Of a stretch of 64,000 bases of DNA, positions 20,349 through 31,369 are shown one piece after another (the first letter of the stretch is position 1; the number at the start of each line of letters is the position of its first letter). The stretch is from Isoetes taiwanensis (Eukaryota; Streptophyta; Lycopodiopsida; Isoetales; Isoetaceae), in NCBI GenBank assembly GCA_021234155.1, contig JAJEKV010000028.1:11240134-11304133 (forward strand), in the 5' to 3' direction. Below the pieces are notes generated by a model that was not told the origin of the DNA, did no database searches, and worked only from the letters and a program-made list of their open reading frames with translations. The position numbers and the translations under genes were made by a program.

Positions 20349-21189
20349 TGTGAAATATTATGGTTCATATCATAATTTCATGATGTCAAGATTTGTGACA
20401 GAGAAAGAAAATAAACACAGAGATTTACATCATGAAACAGCATATTGTGACTCACGTTTATGAACAGGCATGCAGAGCCTTTAGCTGTTCATAAGATTGA
20501 GACCTGTGTTGAGAAAAGATCTATTCCTAAGGGTCAAATATATAAGAGAAGAAGAATGATTTAGTAATGGTTAATGAATGCCTATTCAATGCATAAGGTT
20601 AAGACCATGCATTATATGGTGAAAATTGCCTAAGGATATTCAACAAAATGAACTTGATGTTTCAATGGTTGAAGTGCCGAATGTCATGGAATTATAAGAG
20701 GAAATGTTGAATTTAGAAAGTTGACCCCAATGGTCATATTTAGGAGGGAACCGGCATTTCGAACACAGTCCAATGCTATGCAGGCATGCAAGGGACCTGA
20801 TACAGAAGTCCGGCAATCAGTTAGGCTAACCGGCCGGACTGATTGCCTTTAAATAAAATTGAAGAAGTATGATCTTGCACTAGTCGGGATACATTGTGCT
20901 GTGGCCGAGGTCGAGAAGAGGTTAGAATATTTTCATATTCATATTTCTTGTATGAAGGTGTGACCTTTACTTTTAAGGTGCACTTCGATTATATGGTGGA
21001 AGATAAATTGAGTTTGTGAAGTTAAGAGTGGGGAATGTGATAAACTTGAGGCATTGATATTGATCTAAGACATATTGATTATGGTGTAGATTTAAGATGT
21101 TGAATTAGAAATTTGGATTTGTCTCTGGTCTTCCATGATTGTTTTATCAATAAATCTGGTTTTATGATTTATGATCTTTAAATCTTACA
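20349..21189 (+). repeat. 3' LTR of element B
   Basis: 841 bp, TGTGAAATATTATGG to AATCTTACA, followed by ACAGC (21,190-21,194). Confidence 0.96.
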
Positions 21190-21194
21190 ACAGC
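21190..21194. repeat. Right TSD of copia element B
   Basis: ACAGC, matching 15,851-15,855. Confidence 0.9.
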
Positions 21195-21447
21195 TTGGGG
21201 AAGGTACGGGCAATAATGGCAGACGGGTGTAAGATGAAGGAATAACAATTAATGTAGGCAACTCGAGAGTTGGACATCATAAAAATGAATGGCAGAAGGT
21301 ACCTTGACTAGATTTGCGGCCGGATAAGGGAATCTGGAATGAGAAATTGCGTTGCATGCAACCACGTTAGCAAATTTGTGATTGGTCCACGTTGGCAGGG
21401 ATTTAAGCGGTCTGGCTATATAAAGCGAACAGTGGGCGAGCAGAAGA
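21195..21447 (+). promoter_or_regulatory. Candidate plus-strand promoter (TATA box)
   Basis: TATATAAA at 21,417-21,424 is preceded by an inverted CCAAT-type ATTGG near 21,380 and by CACGTT. A start site about 25-30 bases downstream would fall at about 21,447, exactly where the 17-bp direct repeat and the noncoding block begin. The same sequence occurs at 51,202-51,451, and there the bases beyond the block lead into the small ORF at 58,531. It lies back to back with the minus-strand ORF once element B is ignored, suggesting a divergent promoter. Confidence 0.5.
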
Positions 21448-21464
21448 CATCAGTTGGCGAGGAT
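21448..21464. repeat. 17-bp direct repeat at left edge of noncoding block (copy 1)
   Basis: CATCAGTTGGCGAGGAT. The same 17 bases are at 51,452-51,468 and, on the far side of the block, at 58,514-58,530. Confidence 0.85.
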
Positions 21465-21858
21465 GGATCCTATGATACAACCAAATGGCCGAAGTGGTGT
21501 TCTCATTGAGCTTACATTGAGTACAAATGGATCCCTCACTAGGGATAGATAAATTTGGAAATATGAACTTTAAATGCTCCGAAACTAGACAATCATCGAG
21601 AGCATGATGAAGCTGAAGAATACAACATAAAAGATGGTTTTATCCGCCACTTGGTCGATGCAAAGGTGAGAAGACTCGGTGACTGCTCCTCATCGAGAAG
21701 AAGAACCACGCCTTCTTAGGTTTTTGAGGAAACCCAAGCAAAGAGTTGAAGCACGACCCCACGCACTATGGCAACCACAAGACCTTAAACAATCCTGCAT
21801 AATCAAGGCTGAAAGAAAAATAACTCGTCAATGAGTTAGATGCCATAGGCAAGAAGAC

Positions 21859-22468
21859 TCGGAGGCTCCAGGGCCACGCCGAGAAAGAAACAACAGCCGA
21901 CCAATCGGGAACCGTCCGCGGAATGACCATCGCGGGAAAAAACAACCGATTAGTGCTGCCTCGGAGGCTACAGCGCCACGCCGAGAAAAAACAATAAATA
22001 TGATCTCGAGGCAACATAATACGCCACGAGAGAAAACATGAATAATAAATATTGACTCGTGAGGCTACAAAGCCACACCGAGAAAAACATGAATGAATAA
22101 ATAAAAATACTAGAGCCATAATAGAAAGAGTAAAACTAATAAGTATGCCCTTGAGGCTACAACGCCTAATGCTGAGGAAATAAAGAATGCAAATTTAAAG
22201 GACATAGAAAAGGAAATAATGAACACGCATCAAATGAAAACCATCAAGGGAGGGAGGGTGAGGGAAACCGACAGATAGAGAGAAGGAGAAATCTAGCTCA
22301 AGAGAACCGATGATAGACAAAGCTAATGGCCACAGAGCCATACCATCGATTTTTTGAACAACCCACCGATTGAAAAAATGACTAAGAAAATATCATTCCG
22401 GAGGCTACAAAGCCATACCGAGAAAAAAGATTATGCACAAAAAAATGGGAGGCCATAGGGCCACAACA
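21859..22468 (+). repeat. Array of short hairpin repeats
   Basis: A motif of about 26 bases recurs at about 21,859, 21,960, 22,006, 22,056, 22,147, 22,325, 22,398 and 22,446. Each copy has an outer arm CTCGG pairing with CCGAG and an inner GGC pairing with GCC around a loop such as TACAGC, followed by GAAAAACA. Where bases change they often change on both arms or leave the inner GGC/GCC pair intact. Spacing is 45-180 bp. The array is repeated at 51,858-52,463. Confidence 0.75.
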
Positions 22469-22554
22469 TAAATGAATCATAACCAAATAGTAAACACTCC
22501 AAAAATCGCACATACCACCAATAAGCCCAGATATGACAGAGGGAGAGGGGGGTG

Positions 22555-22745
22555 GGAAACTTGTAGAGGCAAAAGAGAACTGTAGGAGCTCAAGAGAACG
22601 CCGATGACCGGAAAAGAGGAATGAAGCAGTATAAATAGGAGATACGAGGTAGGCGTCCCCATCCAAGGAATGTCAGTTCTATTGCTATCGTAATAGAACT
22701 GTGGCATTCCTAGGATGGGTTCCTATGATACAACCAAATGGCCGA
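22555..22745 (+). repeat. Internal end-to-end junction with 45-bp foldback
   Basis: 22,560-22,675 matches 58,360-58,478 (the right end of the block), including TATAAATA at 22,630-22,637. It continues into a foldback whose arms are CAGTTCTATT and AATAGAACTG. Then 22,713-22,745 (GGATGGG, TCCTATGATACAACC, AAATGGCCGA) repeats the left end of the block at 21,461. So a right end is joined to a left end inside the block. In copy 2 (52,548-52,692) the junction lacks the foldback. Confidence 0.8.
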
Positions 22746-24644
22746 TAGAAGAGGAATCTAACTCAAAAGAAATGGAGCAATTAGGACGACTATAAAATAT
22801 AGGGCACAAAAGCGAAACGGGAAAAGGAATAGAAAATTTCTAGGATACCTATAACAGATTCGGCAAGGGGAACAAAGAAAGAAGAAAAGACGAAGCAAGG
22901 CTGACGAAGTAACTAGGATAATCATAACAAAGGGCACAGAACATGATATATGGACAACAAGAAAAGTGAAAGAGGAGAGCAACAAGAGATGTCGAAGTCA
23001 AGACTAATAGCAAAAAACCAACATGAACAAGACAATGAAGAATTAAGAAGCCAAAAGGGAATAAAGAAATTGTAAAAAAGAGAAAGCACGTATAGTAGGA
23101 CTATTAAAGTTAAGGAGAACTAGATGGAGCATCGAGCAAAAAGAAAGGACTAGCCCGGGCGGATCGAGTGAACCGACAAATGGAGTGAACAAGACGGAGC
23201 ACCGAGCAAAAGAAAGGACTAGCAGCGAATCGAGTGAACCGACAAATGGAGTGAACAAGACCTATGGACTAACACAATGAGAATAGGAGTTCTAAATATA
23301 GCACAATGATAAGCCAAAGGATGGGGTAAAGGAGATGAGAATACTAAAATAACCATGGGGCAAACATGACGAATCAAGATAAATGGAACGAAGACAACAA
23401 AGATGATAGGAATTAACAGAATCGATGAATCAAAAGGAAATAAGAACCAATGGATCAAATGGAACCAATAAAAACAAATGGACGTAAAGGAATAGATGGA
23501 CTATGAGTAAAGGAAGCCATATGGAACAATGAATCTAAAGAAGAGAACCGAGATAAAAGACGAAAAAGTGGCATCCACGCACACGAGTAATAAAGACAAG
23601 TCAATGAGAACTGCATATAGAAAAACAATGAAGAAACATCAAGGACGGAGGACCTCAACAAAAGTGATCCATCAAACAAGCACGAATAATAAAACTATAA
23701 AAGCGACAAATAACACGAACAGAGGCCAAATGCGTAAGGACAACTGGCACAAAATGACCATGAAAGATCGAACCAATTGATCAAGCTCGAAGAAACGAAA
23801 ATCAAGAAGCCAAGTACATAAGGGACAAGATAACCAAATCATAGACCAAATTAGATGTCGAGCATTATGGATACGTATAACAGGTGAGAACACGCCATCA
23901 TGAAGCAATGCACAACCAAGCTATCAACAAGATGTATAGAACCTCGATAACAATGGCCATGACAGAGCACATAAGTAAGAAATGGAATAGATAATAGTCG
24001 GCATGAAAGTAAAAACAAAAACAAAAGGGTCAAGTGAGAGAAATGTGATACGAATAAAAAGACCAAAAGATAGAGGTGATATGTGGAGAGAAAATAAATG
24101 AGAAAGTTGGAACCCGCGAGGCAAATGAAACAGACAAACAAGAGGATTGATGCAACAAGTTGGCCGACACTGAAATGATACCCCCTTTACACAAATGGGA
24201 CAAAGTAAAATCCTAAACAAAATGAGATAAATGGAGCAAATGGAAACGCAAAGAGTAATCAGTGCAAAGAGAGAGAAAAATGATATAAGACAAAAGATGC
24301 AAAGAAATTGAATGAAATAACTAGACCACGAGATAAAATGAAAGAGATAATGGGAGAAAACCGAACAGAGTAAATAGACAAATAGTGCAAAATAAAATCA
24401 AAGCAAATGAGCCAGAAAGTACCTCAAACCTGGACGAACTATGAGAACCAATAGACTAAAATAGAAATTAGGCTACGAAAGATAATAAGACAAATAACCA
24501 GATGAGCACATTATGTTATATAGCGAACCAGAGAAGTGCAATAAACGAAACAATAATTTAATACGAAGCAAATGGGCCCAACGTAAAGACTAGAAACTCC
24601 GGCAAGAGAGAACCTAAAAAAGGTCAAGCTGTAATATACACAAG
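22746..24644. other. Purine-rich noncoding tract
   Basis: About 1.9 kb with strong A and G excess on the plus strand. The minus strand is therefore pyrimidine-rich and yields many small hydrophobic ORFs full of Phe, Leu and Ser, which I treat as composition artefacts. A near-tandem repeat occurs at 23,120-23,260 (GAGCAAAAGAAAGGACTAGC, with GAACCGACAAATGGAGTGAA after it). No domain is recognised. Confidence 0.6.
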
Positions 24645-27600
24645 TCATATTTAATTAAAGTGGGACTCATTCCATTTCCACTTTTTTCCGGAACCCTGTT
24701 AATTTACACAAAAAGGAGCACCCCGAACCCAAAAACTATCCTTAATTCGAATTTTTGAATAAAACTCTGCATTCAAGCTTTGCTGCAGTTTTCTCTGGTT
24801 AGCGAGTCGAGAACAAGAACAATGCAACTGAAACAAAGGAAATTCATTAAAGTTTGAAACCAAAGATCTAGTTGAAAAAGAATTTTTATTAATAAATTGA
24901 ACAGGTACAATGTATTTTACATCGGACGCAGAGACCATGGTGGTCTTCTTTGTCACTAGTTACATCATCTTACATTGATTGGTCCACCTTAGGGGATTTA
25001 GCTGCCGCTTTCTTCCCGACCGTAAGCCTTGGGGCAACCGAAGGGGTGTGGAATGCCTCACGTGGAGGTGCCTGAGCACGTGGCCAGGGTCACGGAGCTT
25101 CTCCACTTCCCCTCCCATGACCTTCCATCAGAATATGTTCTTCCCAACCCTCCCGTGGATGTTATGCAATGCTTGCAAGATGCTTTGAGCTTCACGGACT
25201 TTTCTCTTTGTTCTTTCACCGTTCTTTATCCCCGAGGGGTGTAGCGAGCAACCTCTCAATTCCCCAGGGCAACCTTATCCCCAAAAAGCAAGCCAAAAGG
25301 GTAGAAGCGTGTGGACAGGGATTCTGCTTTAACGGTATTTCTTCCGCCTTGGCGGGATGCGTCAGCCTGGCGTTCTGTGATGCGGGGATGCGGCCGGTGT
25401 CGGATGCGTCTGAAACCACGGGCAGGAGAGTATGATTAACAATTACGTTGCCATTAGTCAAAACTAAGAAAAGAATGTTGAAATCAAATTACAATGGAGA
25501 ACATTCATTCCATACAACCGCATCCAATGGCGGGGGGAGTAGTGTCTTTCACTTCGAGCGGCAGAAAGGCCCATAAAGTGAAACAACCCGGTGCCTTTTC
25601 GATTTGAGTCGAAAGGCCCGTGAAACGCAACGAGAAGCATCATCATAATACATTGTGGGCGCATCCGGTCCACACAATCAAACATACAAATGGTCTCATC
25701 AACGGGACAAGCATGCCTTTCTCGACTCGTGAGTCGAAAGGCATCAAAACTCAATATACAAGTATATTCATTACAAAATGTTCAATACATTTCACGCTTG
25801 TTTACAATATTCACACAATTTGACTATCCGAAAGCGAGGTCCTCTTCTTGTTCACCAAAATATTTGTCGTCCATAGCTTTCATGATCGCCTTTGCTCGGA
25901 TCGGGTTCCGCGGAGGTTCTCGGATAGTTCCTAATCACACGGGCGCAAAAGAATGGCAAAAGGATTCCGCCAAGACAGACACAAACCAAGGACAACCTAC
26001 CTATCAAATCTCATATTCTTCAGTCGATATGGCTTTAGCAATGATTGTATTTTGCGGCGTTATGATAGCACTTGTATGAGTCGTCTATGATCGATGTTGT
26101 GTTTGCCATAGTCCCGGAATTGCTCATAAACCCTGGTCCACCCTTTTCACCATTATAGGCTTCCTTTGTGATGCATTTGGATCGAGGTCCACACATGCTC
26201 GACCCTTTCGCTTCCCCAAACGAACTTGAACTTCAAAACTGAAATGCCGAGAACACCAAGAACATTGACAATATTTTTCTTTTGCCATACAAGACCATAT
26301 GCCCACTTCAATCCCCGTTCAATGCACCATTCAATAATTTCCTTAGCTCTAGGCCCGGATACACTATTTTATGCCCGCTCGGTGGGATGCGAGGTGTTAA
26401 TCTACGGGGACGTCTTTATCGTGGTATATCTGCAGCTAATACTCCATTGACTTAAAAGCATGTTAGGGTGTCCCTTAAAAAGTATTATTTAGTGACCAAA
26501 AGTACCTAAAAAGGTACTTCCGTGGATGGGGTCTTGGGTACACAATGTAATATCCCAATAAAAGGTACATTCTAGAACTTTTTATATATATTTTGTCTCC
26601 GGTAGCATTATCTTTATCTTAACTTTGAATATTAATGCGCCCTTGACTTTTATTTTGATATTTGTACTAGTTTTAATGAAAATAAAAATGAGAAAGTACC
26701 CATTTAAAGTACCTAGTGTATGTACTTTTTGCAGTTCCAAAAGTGGTACACCTAACATGCTTTTACCCCCGATCCAAACATTACAAGCTTACGGGACCAG
26801 CTGGATCCCGTTTGAGTTTGGCTCGACCATATTTCCCGGTTCATCGGGATCCAAATGCGGATCATTATCTTTTCGGGTCCTTTCGCTGCGGAGCGGTGTC
26901 TTTCGATTGTCTTTTGGAGTGCACTCCTCCTCGCGCGACGTGAACGCAGTATCCAATGACAATGATCCGAGTCGCTGACATGGAACTCCCCGAAATGATG
27001 ACATCCGCCGAAGGAACGAAGTTTTCGATTTCATGAAGTCGAGAATGAAAAGAAAAGGTATTGAAAGGAACGAGTTTTCGACATCACGAAGTCGGTAGAA
27101 ACACCGACAGAGCAAAAAGTAAACTCACCTCAATCTCGTATTCTCAAGAATGTTTCCGGCAAAGATCCTTGTCTAAACCTTCGACAATCACGCCTACGCC
27201 GCCTTGGTCTCTCGCCCTCGCCGCTCTGTCATCGGCTCCATTTGTCTTCCTCCCTTGAAATGCTCATGAAGCGCATCCGTGTATGACCGAATGGTTTCTT
27301 CAACCATGTCCTTATTTCCAACCACGGATATAGTTTTCATTCCAAACAAAGATAGCCCTCGAGAGAACAAAGCCATTCATGTACCACTGTGATACAATTT
27401 GATCTTCCTCACCAGCTGGTTATGAAGTACTTGATAACTCTTGGCCGGATAGGAATTCTATGTATAGGACCCGCCGCACCATCTTTGCTGACCTTGTCCA
27501 TCGATGGAACATCCTACATAAATCTGCCCCTTCCGTGGTTCCATCGCTCTTGAGAGATCATGAACTGTCGAGATAATGATGCTCGCTAGACCACCACTTA

Positions 27601-28825
27601 TCCGTGCTCAAAACGATCTTGAAATCAAAACCAAAACTATGTTGGCAAAGCTTGGTGCCTTCAAGGCAAGCCAAGTCTACACTCATGATCAAGTTCGTAT
27701 GGAGTACATGATCTTGTTGGTGAAGTTAATATCACCGCCCATTGGGAGACGGCAGGTTGTCCCATTGCCCTAGGCATGCAAAAAGACAAGGAAACCGAAA
27801 AGTATCCAGTCGGTCATGTCGCACACGTCTTGTACCATCGCTCTATGTCGCCTTTGTCATAAAAGGGTGGGGTCTTGATCATATTGATGACAAATAGTGC
27901 CTTGGTCGGTGCGCCTGGACCACCAAATCCCACTTGTGTCCCAAAGGTTACCGAAATGGGGAGCTATCGCCGGCCTTAAATGGGACCACCCAGAATCCAA
28001 GCTTCCTCTTTGAATTGCCATAGCACGTTCAGTAGGGAAAGGAAGCGGTTTTGGCGTTACGCTTTCAGCTTTCGTGTTGATCTTGGGTTGACATGACGAT
28101 TCAATTCCTTCATGTCTTCCTCATCAAGGGCATCCCCTTTTCCTTGTAAAAATCAAAGTCATGGTATTCATTGGGATGCAACGCGTTCGTAACTTTCCAT
28201 TGATGCCTCTTTCTAACGCGACGCCGCCGCTTTAGGACTGCTGGCATAATCCTTCGGCCCCGTGATTTTAGAACTCCTAGTCTTCCTTAGCGAGGATTGT
28301 TCCATCCAAGATTACGCCTTTGCGGGTCAAGCGTTTCTTTGTCCGAGAGGCCCTTTGATCCTCTTCATGCGGCGCTTGTCAAACAACAACTTGGGGTCCG
28401 CCTCGATGGAAATTCTCCATTGCCCCCTTCTTCGCCTTTTGCCTCTTGTCCATTGAGCCCATATCTCGCCCATTTCTCCCAGGGCGCTGGAGTGCTAAGA
28501 ATGAGGTCATATTGGTGCAGAGAGAGCTCCCCCCTTTCCTTTCCTTGGTGTTCTCTTCTTCTTCTCCTCTTCTTCCTCTCCCTCATCATCTTCTGGCCTC
28601 TCAGTGGTAACATATCTGATAGTTTCTCAAAGGTCTTCCACTTTATCAGAGAGGGAGCCCCGTTTTCCTTTAGGACGCCTTTCGAGGACAACCCAATGCT
28701 TTCCAATTTGTCTACGTGTATGATAAATTAGGGATAAAGGGTCAGATTCGATCAATGTGCACCAATGTCCGAGCATGAAAGCATCTACAAAAACACGCAA
28801 TAAATAGTAGAAAATAAGTACTTCG
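24645..28825. other. Spacer between duplicated units, no recognised gene
   Basis: Unrelated to the flanking units. Short coding-like pieces exist but no domain is recognised. Examples are, on the minus strand, a peptide ending AIMKAMDDKYFGEQEEDLAF at about 25,827 and, on the plus strand, 27,576-27,773 (LGAFKASQVYTHDQVRMEYM). Palindromes built on TCGA...TCGA with flanking AAGG/CCTT occur at 25,596-25,617, 25,712-25,743, 27,021-27,046 and 27,071-27,096. The region probably derives from decayed retroelements. Confidence 0.4.
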
Positions 28826-29215
28826 AAGTTTTTCTACTCATGGTCGCAGAAAGTCCCTGAACGCCTAATTTTCTGCTTTTACTTATGGGTTTTCGACCAT
28901 GAAGTCGAGAAAGCTTCCTCGCGATCCTTTGATTTTCACAGTATTTACCACGGCTTTCGATTTCGCGAAGTCGAAACCCCAGCTGGATAATTTTGGAAAA
29001 TGTTAGATGGGCTTTCACCGCCGACAGTCGAAAGTCCCTTGAACGCCTAATTTTCTTTTTACTTATTCACTTTTTCGACTTCATGAAGTCGAGAAAGCTC
29101 TACATCCTTTGATTTTCTCAGACTTCCTCGGGCTTTTGACTCAGCGAGTCGAAAACCCCAAAGCTGATAATCTGAAAATGTTGGGATGGCTTTTCTCGAC
29201 TCGGGCGAAGCTCGA
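28826..29215. repeat. Tandem repeat of about 185 bp with paired palindromes
   Basis: Two units share AGTCCCTTGAACGCCTAATT, ATCCTTTGATTTTC and CCAAAGCTGATAATC-like blocks. Each unit contains two palindromic sites of the type TTTCGACTTCATGAAGTCGA (28,889-28,913 and 28,951-28,979; 29,070-29,096 and 29,138-29,158). A further one follows at 29,190-29,216. Confidence 0.7.
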
Positions 29216-31369
29216 GAATGGAAAAGATCTCGCAGAGTTATTTACCTTTTACGTGACTTCGCTACTCACCGCTATTGTGTTCGGCAAAGGTTACTAATGC
29301 TGGCCGTCGCTCTCGGGCGCTCTCCGAAAGAACTCGGCAGACTCTCGCTTGGCATATCTATCCTTGATCCTTTGCGGCACCTCCTTCTCCCGTCTCCGCA
29401 ATACTTTGCCGGGCGAATGAATGCCGACCGTCTACAACCCGTAACCGGACGTCTTTTCCCTTAGATCTTCCTCGGACTTCCAAAACAACTCCACCTACGA
29501 CTGTTAAAAGGTATGACATCCGCAGGTATTGATCTCAGCGAATAGATGTCGCACCACTAAGTTAATCTCCAAAGATGTGTGTCGGATTAAATTCCCCTGT
29601 GGTTGAACAAGGCGGCATCTCCCGTGCAAAACCTTCACCTGCCTAATGTCCAAAGAAGAAAGCTTGTGTGATATTCCCAACGGATAATACCGAAGCCAGA
29701 CGGCCCATTTTCCCCCTCTCTCAGGAAATCGACCTGCATCATGGATCAAGGTTTGGGGACTCGACCATATCTTCGCCTCTCTTCACATCCGATTTCCTCA
29801 GGTGTGGTGTCATCATCCCCATCTTTGTTTTTTGGTGGACTTTTTTTTGTATGAACCACAACTCATTCCCCATCAGCAGAGTGTTGTAGAGTCTTCAAAG
29901 ACGGAGAAGTGAAGCTCCCCATATTGAAGCCCTTTTTCCCCTCGACTGAAATCTCCATACCAAGGCTTTCCCGGATGTTAGGGTTCCCGCCTCCTTCATC
30001 CCTTCCGATCCTTCCACCCAAGGTTCGACAATTTAAAGGCATACGCCTTTTTTTCGTGAGTTCTTTAGCCTTGCTCATGGAAGAGTGAGAATAATTTGAA
30101 ACTGCTAATTTTTGGTGTGATAGAACTTACTCTTCCGGGCGGTCCTCGACATGTAGTGTTAAATGCTTTGAATCCAAGCGCAGACGAGAGCACAACAACG
30201 ATTTTCTTGCTTTTGTCTCCGGAGCTCTTCTTGTCCCTTTTGGTGTAGAAACAGATCTTTCTCCTTCCCACTTGTCGATACCTCGACATACCACCAAGAA
30301 TTGCCGCCGTTTCAAGAAGCTCGCCTTTAGTCCCCTCGATGATCTAAGAATGAAGTTCGCCAGTGATCACCGAGTCCGGCGGGTGAATGCCGCAAGAAGA
30401 AAGGATGGATCGGTTAAGGTATTCGACAAAAGAAAACCTCGAGCTCACCTGGGGTGTTTGTCTTCTTCTTCCGCTTGCCGGGTAGAAGCATCCTCCCAGT
30501 TTTTGGATCTGAGTCATGTCTTTATGCTCCTCTCATCCTCTTCGACCCTCTCAGAATTAAGTCTCCTCCCGCGCTAGAGTTTTAGGACTGCATGTAAAAA
30601 AGATCTACAGCGTGTTCTTTAATTTGAAGTTAAGGACATGCAATCATTTATGAAAAGAAGCTGCTATAGTACAAAGACGGCCGGCTTTAGCCCGCCCAAA
30701 CACTATTTCAAATTTAATCACATCAAGGGACTAAGTGAGCGGAGCGTAGTTTATCTTCCCCTGCGGCATTGGGGACCTCGAAGTTCGAGGGGAGCATCGA
30801 CCGTTAGCGACTTCGGAATGGCGCCGCGTGACGCGGTAAGTCGCTAACAGCGCCTTGCATATGTGTTTTCCCTGACCGCTGGCCCTATTGCAAAGCAGTT
30901 GATTTGATCGATGAGCACGGAGCTAAGGTAGGAAGCGGAGAGGAGCCGCCGTATTACCTGAACTCTACAAATCGCGGGCGCCATGGAATCCGGATACGCC
31001 GAGAATCGCAGCGATACAAGTATTAGATGCAATACACTTGAAGAGACCTAACGTAAGAAGCAAAGACTCTAGGTGAGGCTGCGGGATCCCGGATACAAAG
31101 GGCTCAAGGAATTACCGCTGAAGAGGTGAGTTTCGTGAGATGCCTTATGTTATTTCGCTTTGCAGAGAACATGCCGTGATGTGTTTAAATAATGGAACCG
31201 CCGATAAGCTCGACGGATTCATCGCTTCCTTGTCCAAAGATTTTTCAGCTCGGAGAGATGATTTACTCCTCGGGTTGAGATGCTCTGCAAGGAAACAATG
31301 GATGCTCATGGATAGCATTTGGAATGTTGTACATAGATGGAGGCCCGGAGCTCTCCAAATGCCTTGTAG
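29216..31369. other. Spacer, no recognised gene
   Basis: No known domain. The longest open stretches (for example 29,504-29,749 minus, with WAVWLRYYPLGISHKLSSLD, and 30,272-30,577 plus) are short and unsupported. The sequence alternates pyrimidine-rich and GC-rich patches and may be decayed retroelement DNA. Confidence 0.35.

Larger units (their letters stand above)
15856..21189 (+). mobile_element. Ty1/copia LTR retrotransposon, element B
   Basis: A 5,334-bp element with LTRs of 840 and 841 bp (TGTGAAAT...TTACA), primer site, gag-pol in copia order and TSD ACAGC. Its proteins are clearly related to element A (both start with SRFGAGLLxAIEVF) but the LTRs are unrelated in sequence. LTRs differ by roughly a dozen positions by eye. 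Gag lacks most of the capsid region, and RT lacks a conserved block of about 20 residues, so B is probably non-autonomous. The second copy is at 46,187-51,196. Confidence 0.96.
4499..24644 (+). repeat. 20-kb duplicated unit, copy 1
   Basis: Homology with 34,970-54,583 starts abruptly at ATTTTATTTGATGCAATTC, in the middle of the retroposon, and ends at AAAGGTCAAGCTGTAATATA. Flanking bases outside are unrelated. Both copies contain the same retroposon tail, minus-strand ORF, copia elements A and B at the same sites with the same TSDs, and hairpin array, so the duplication postdates all of these insertions. Structural differences are a 45-bp foldback present only in copy 1 and about 314 bp missing only from copy 2. 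Confidence 0.95.
21465..24644. mobile_element. Noncoding hairpin-ended block, partial (copy 1)
   Basis: Left 3.2 kb of the block that is complete at 51,469-58,513. It begins GGATCCTATGATACAACC just after the 17-bp repeat. It contains a hairpin array (21,859-22,468), an internal repeat of its own right and left ends (22,555-22,745) and a purine-rich tract. It stops at the duplication edge. No protein domain is recognised on either strand. Confidence 0.55.

Noticed and set aside
22382-24220. Many minus-strand hydrophobic ORFs that look like multi-pass membrane proteins
   Set aside because: They arise because the minus strand is pyrimidine-rich, giving Phe, Leu, Ser and Pro codons. Overlapping frames look equally hydrophobic.
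24979-25435. Overlapping plus-strand ORFs near 25.0-25.4 kb
   Set aside because: Three frames are open at once over the same GC-rich stretch with no domain and no consistent frame, so none is preferred.
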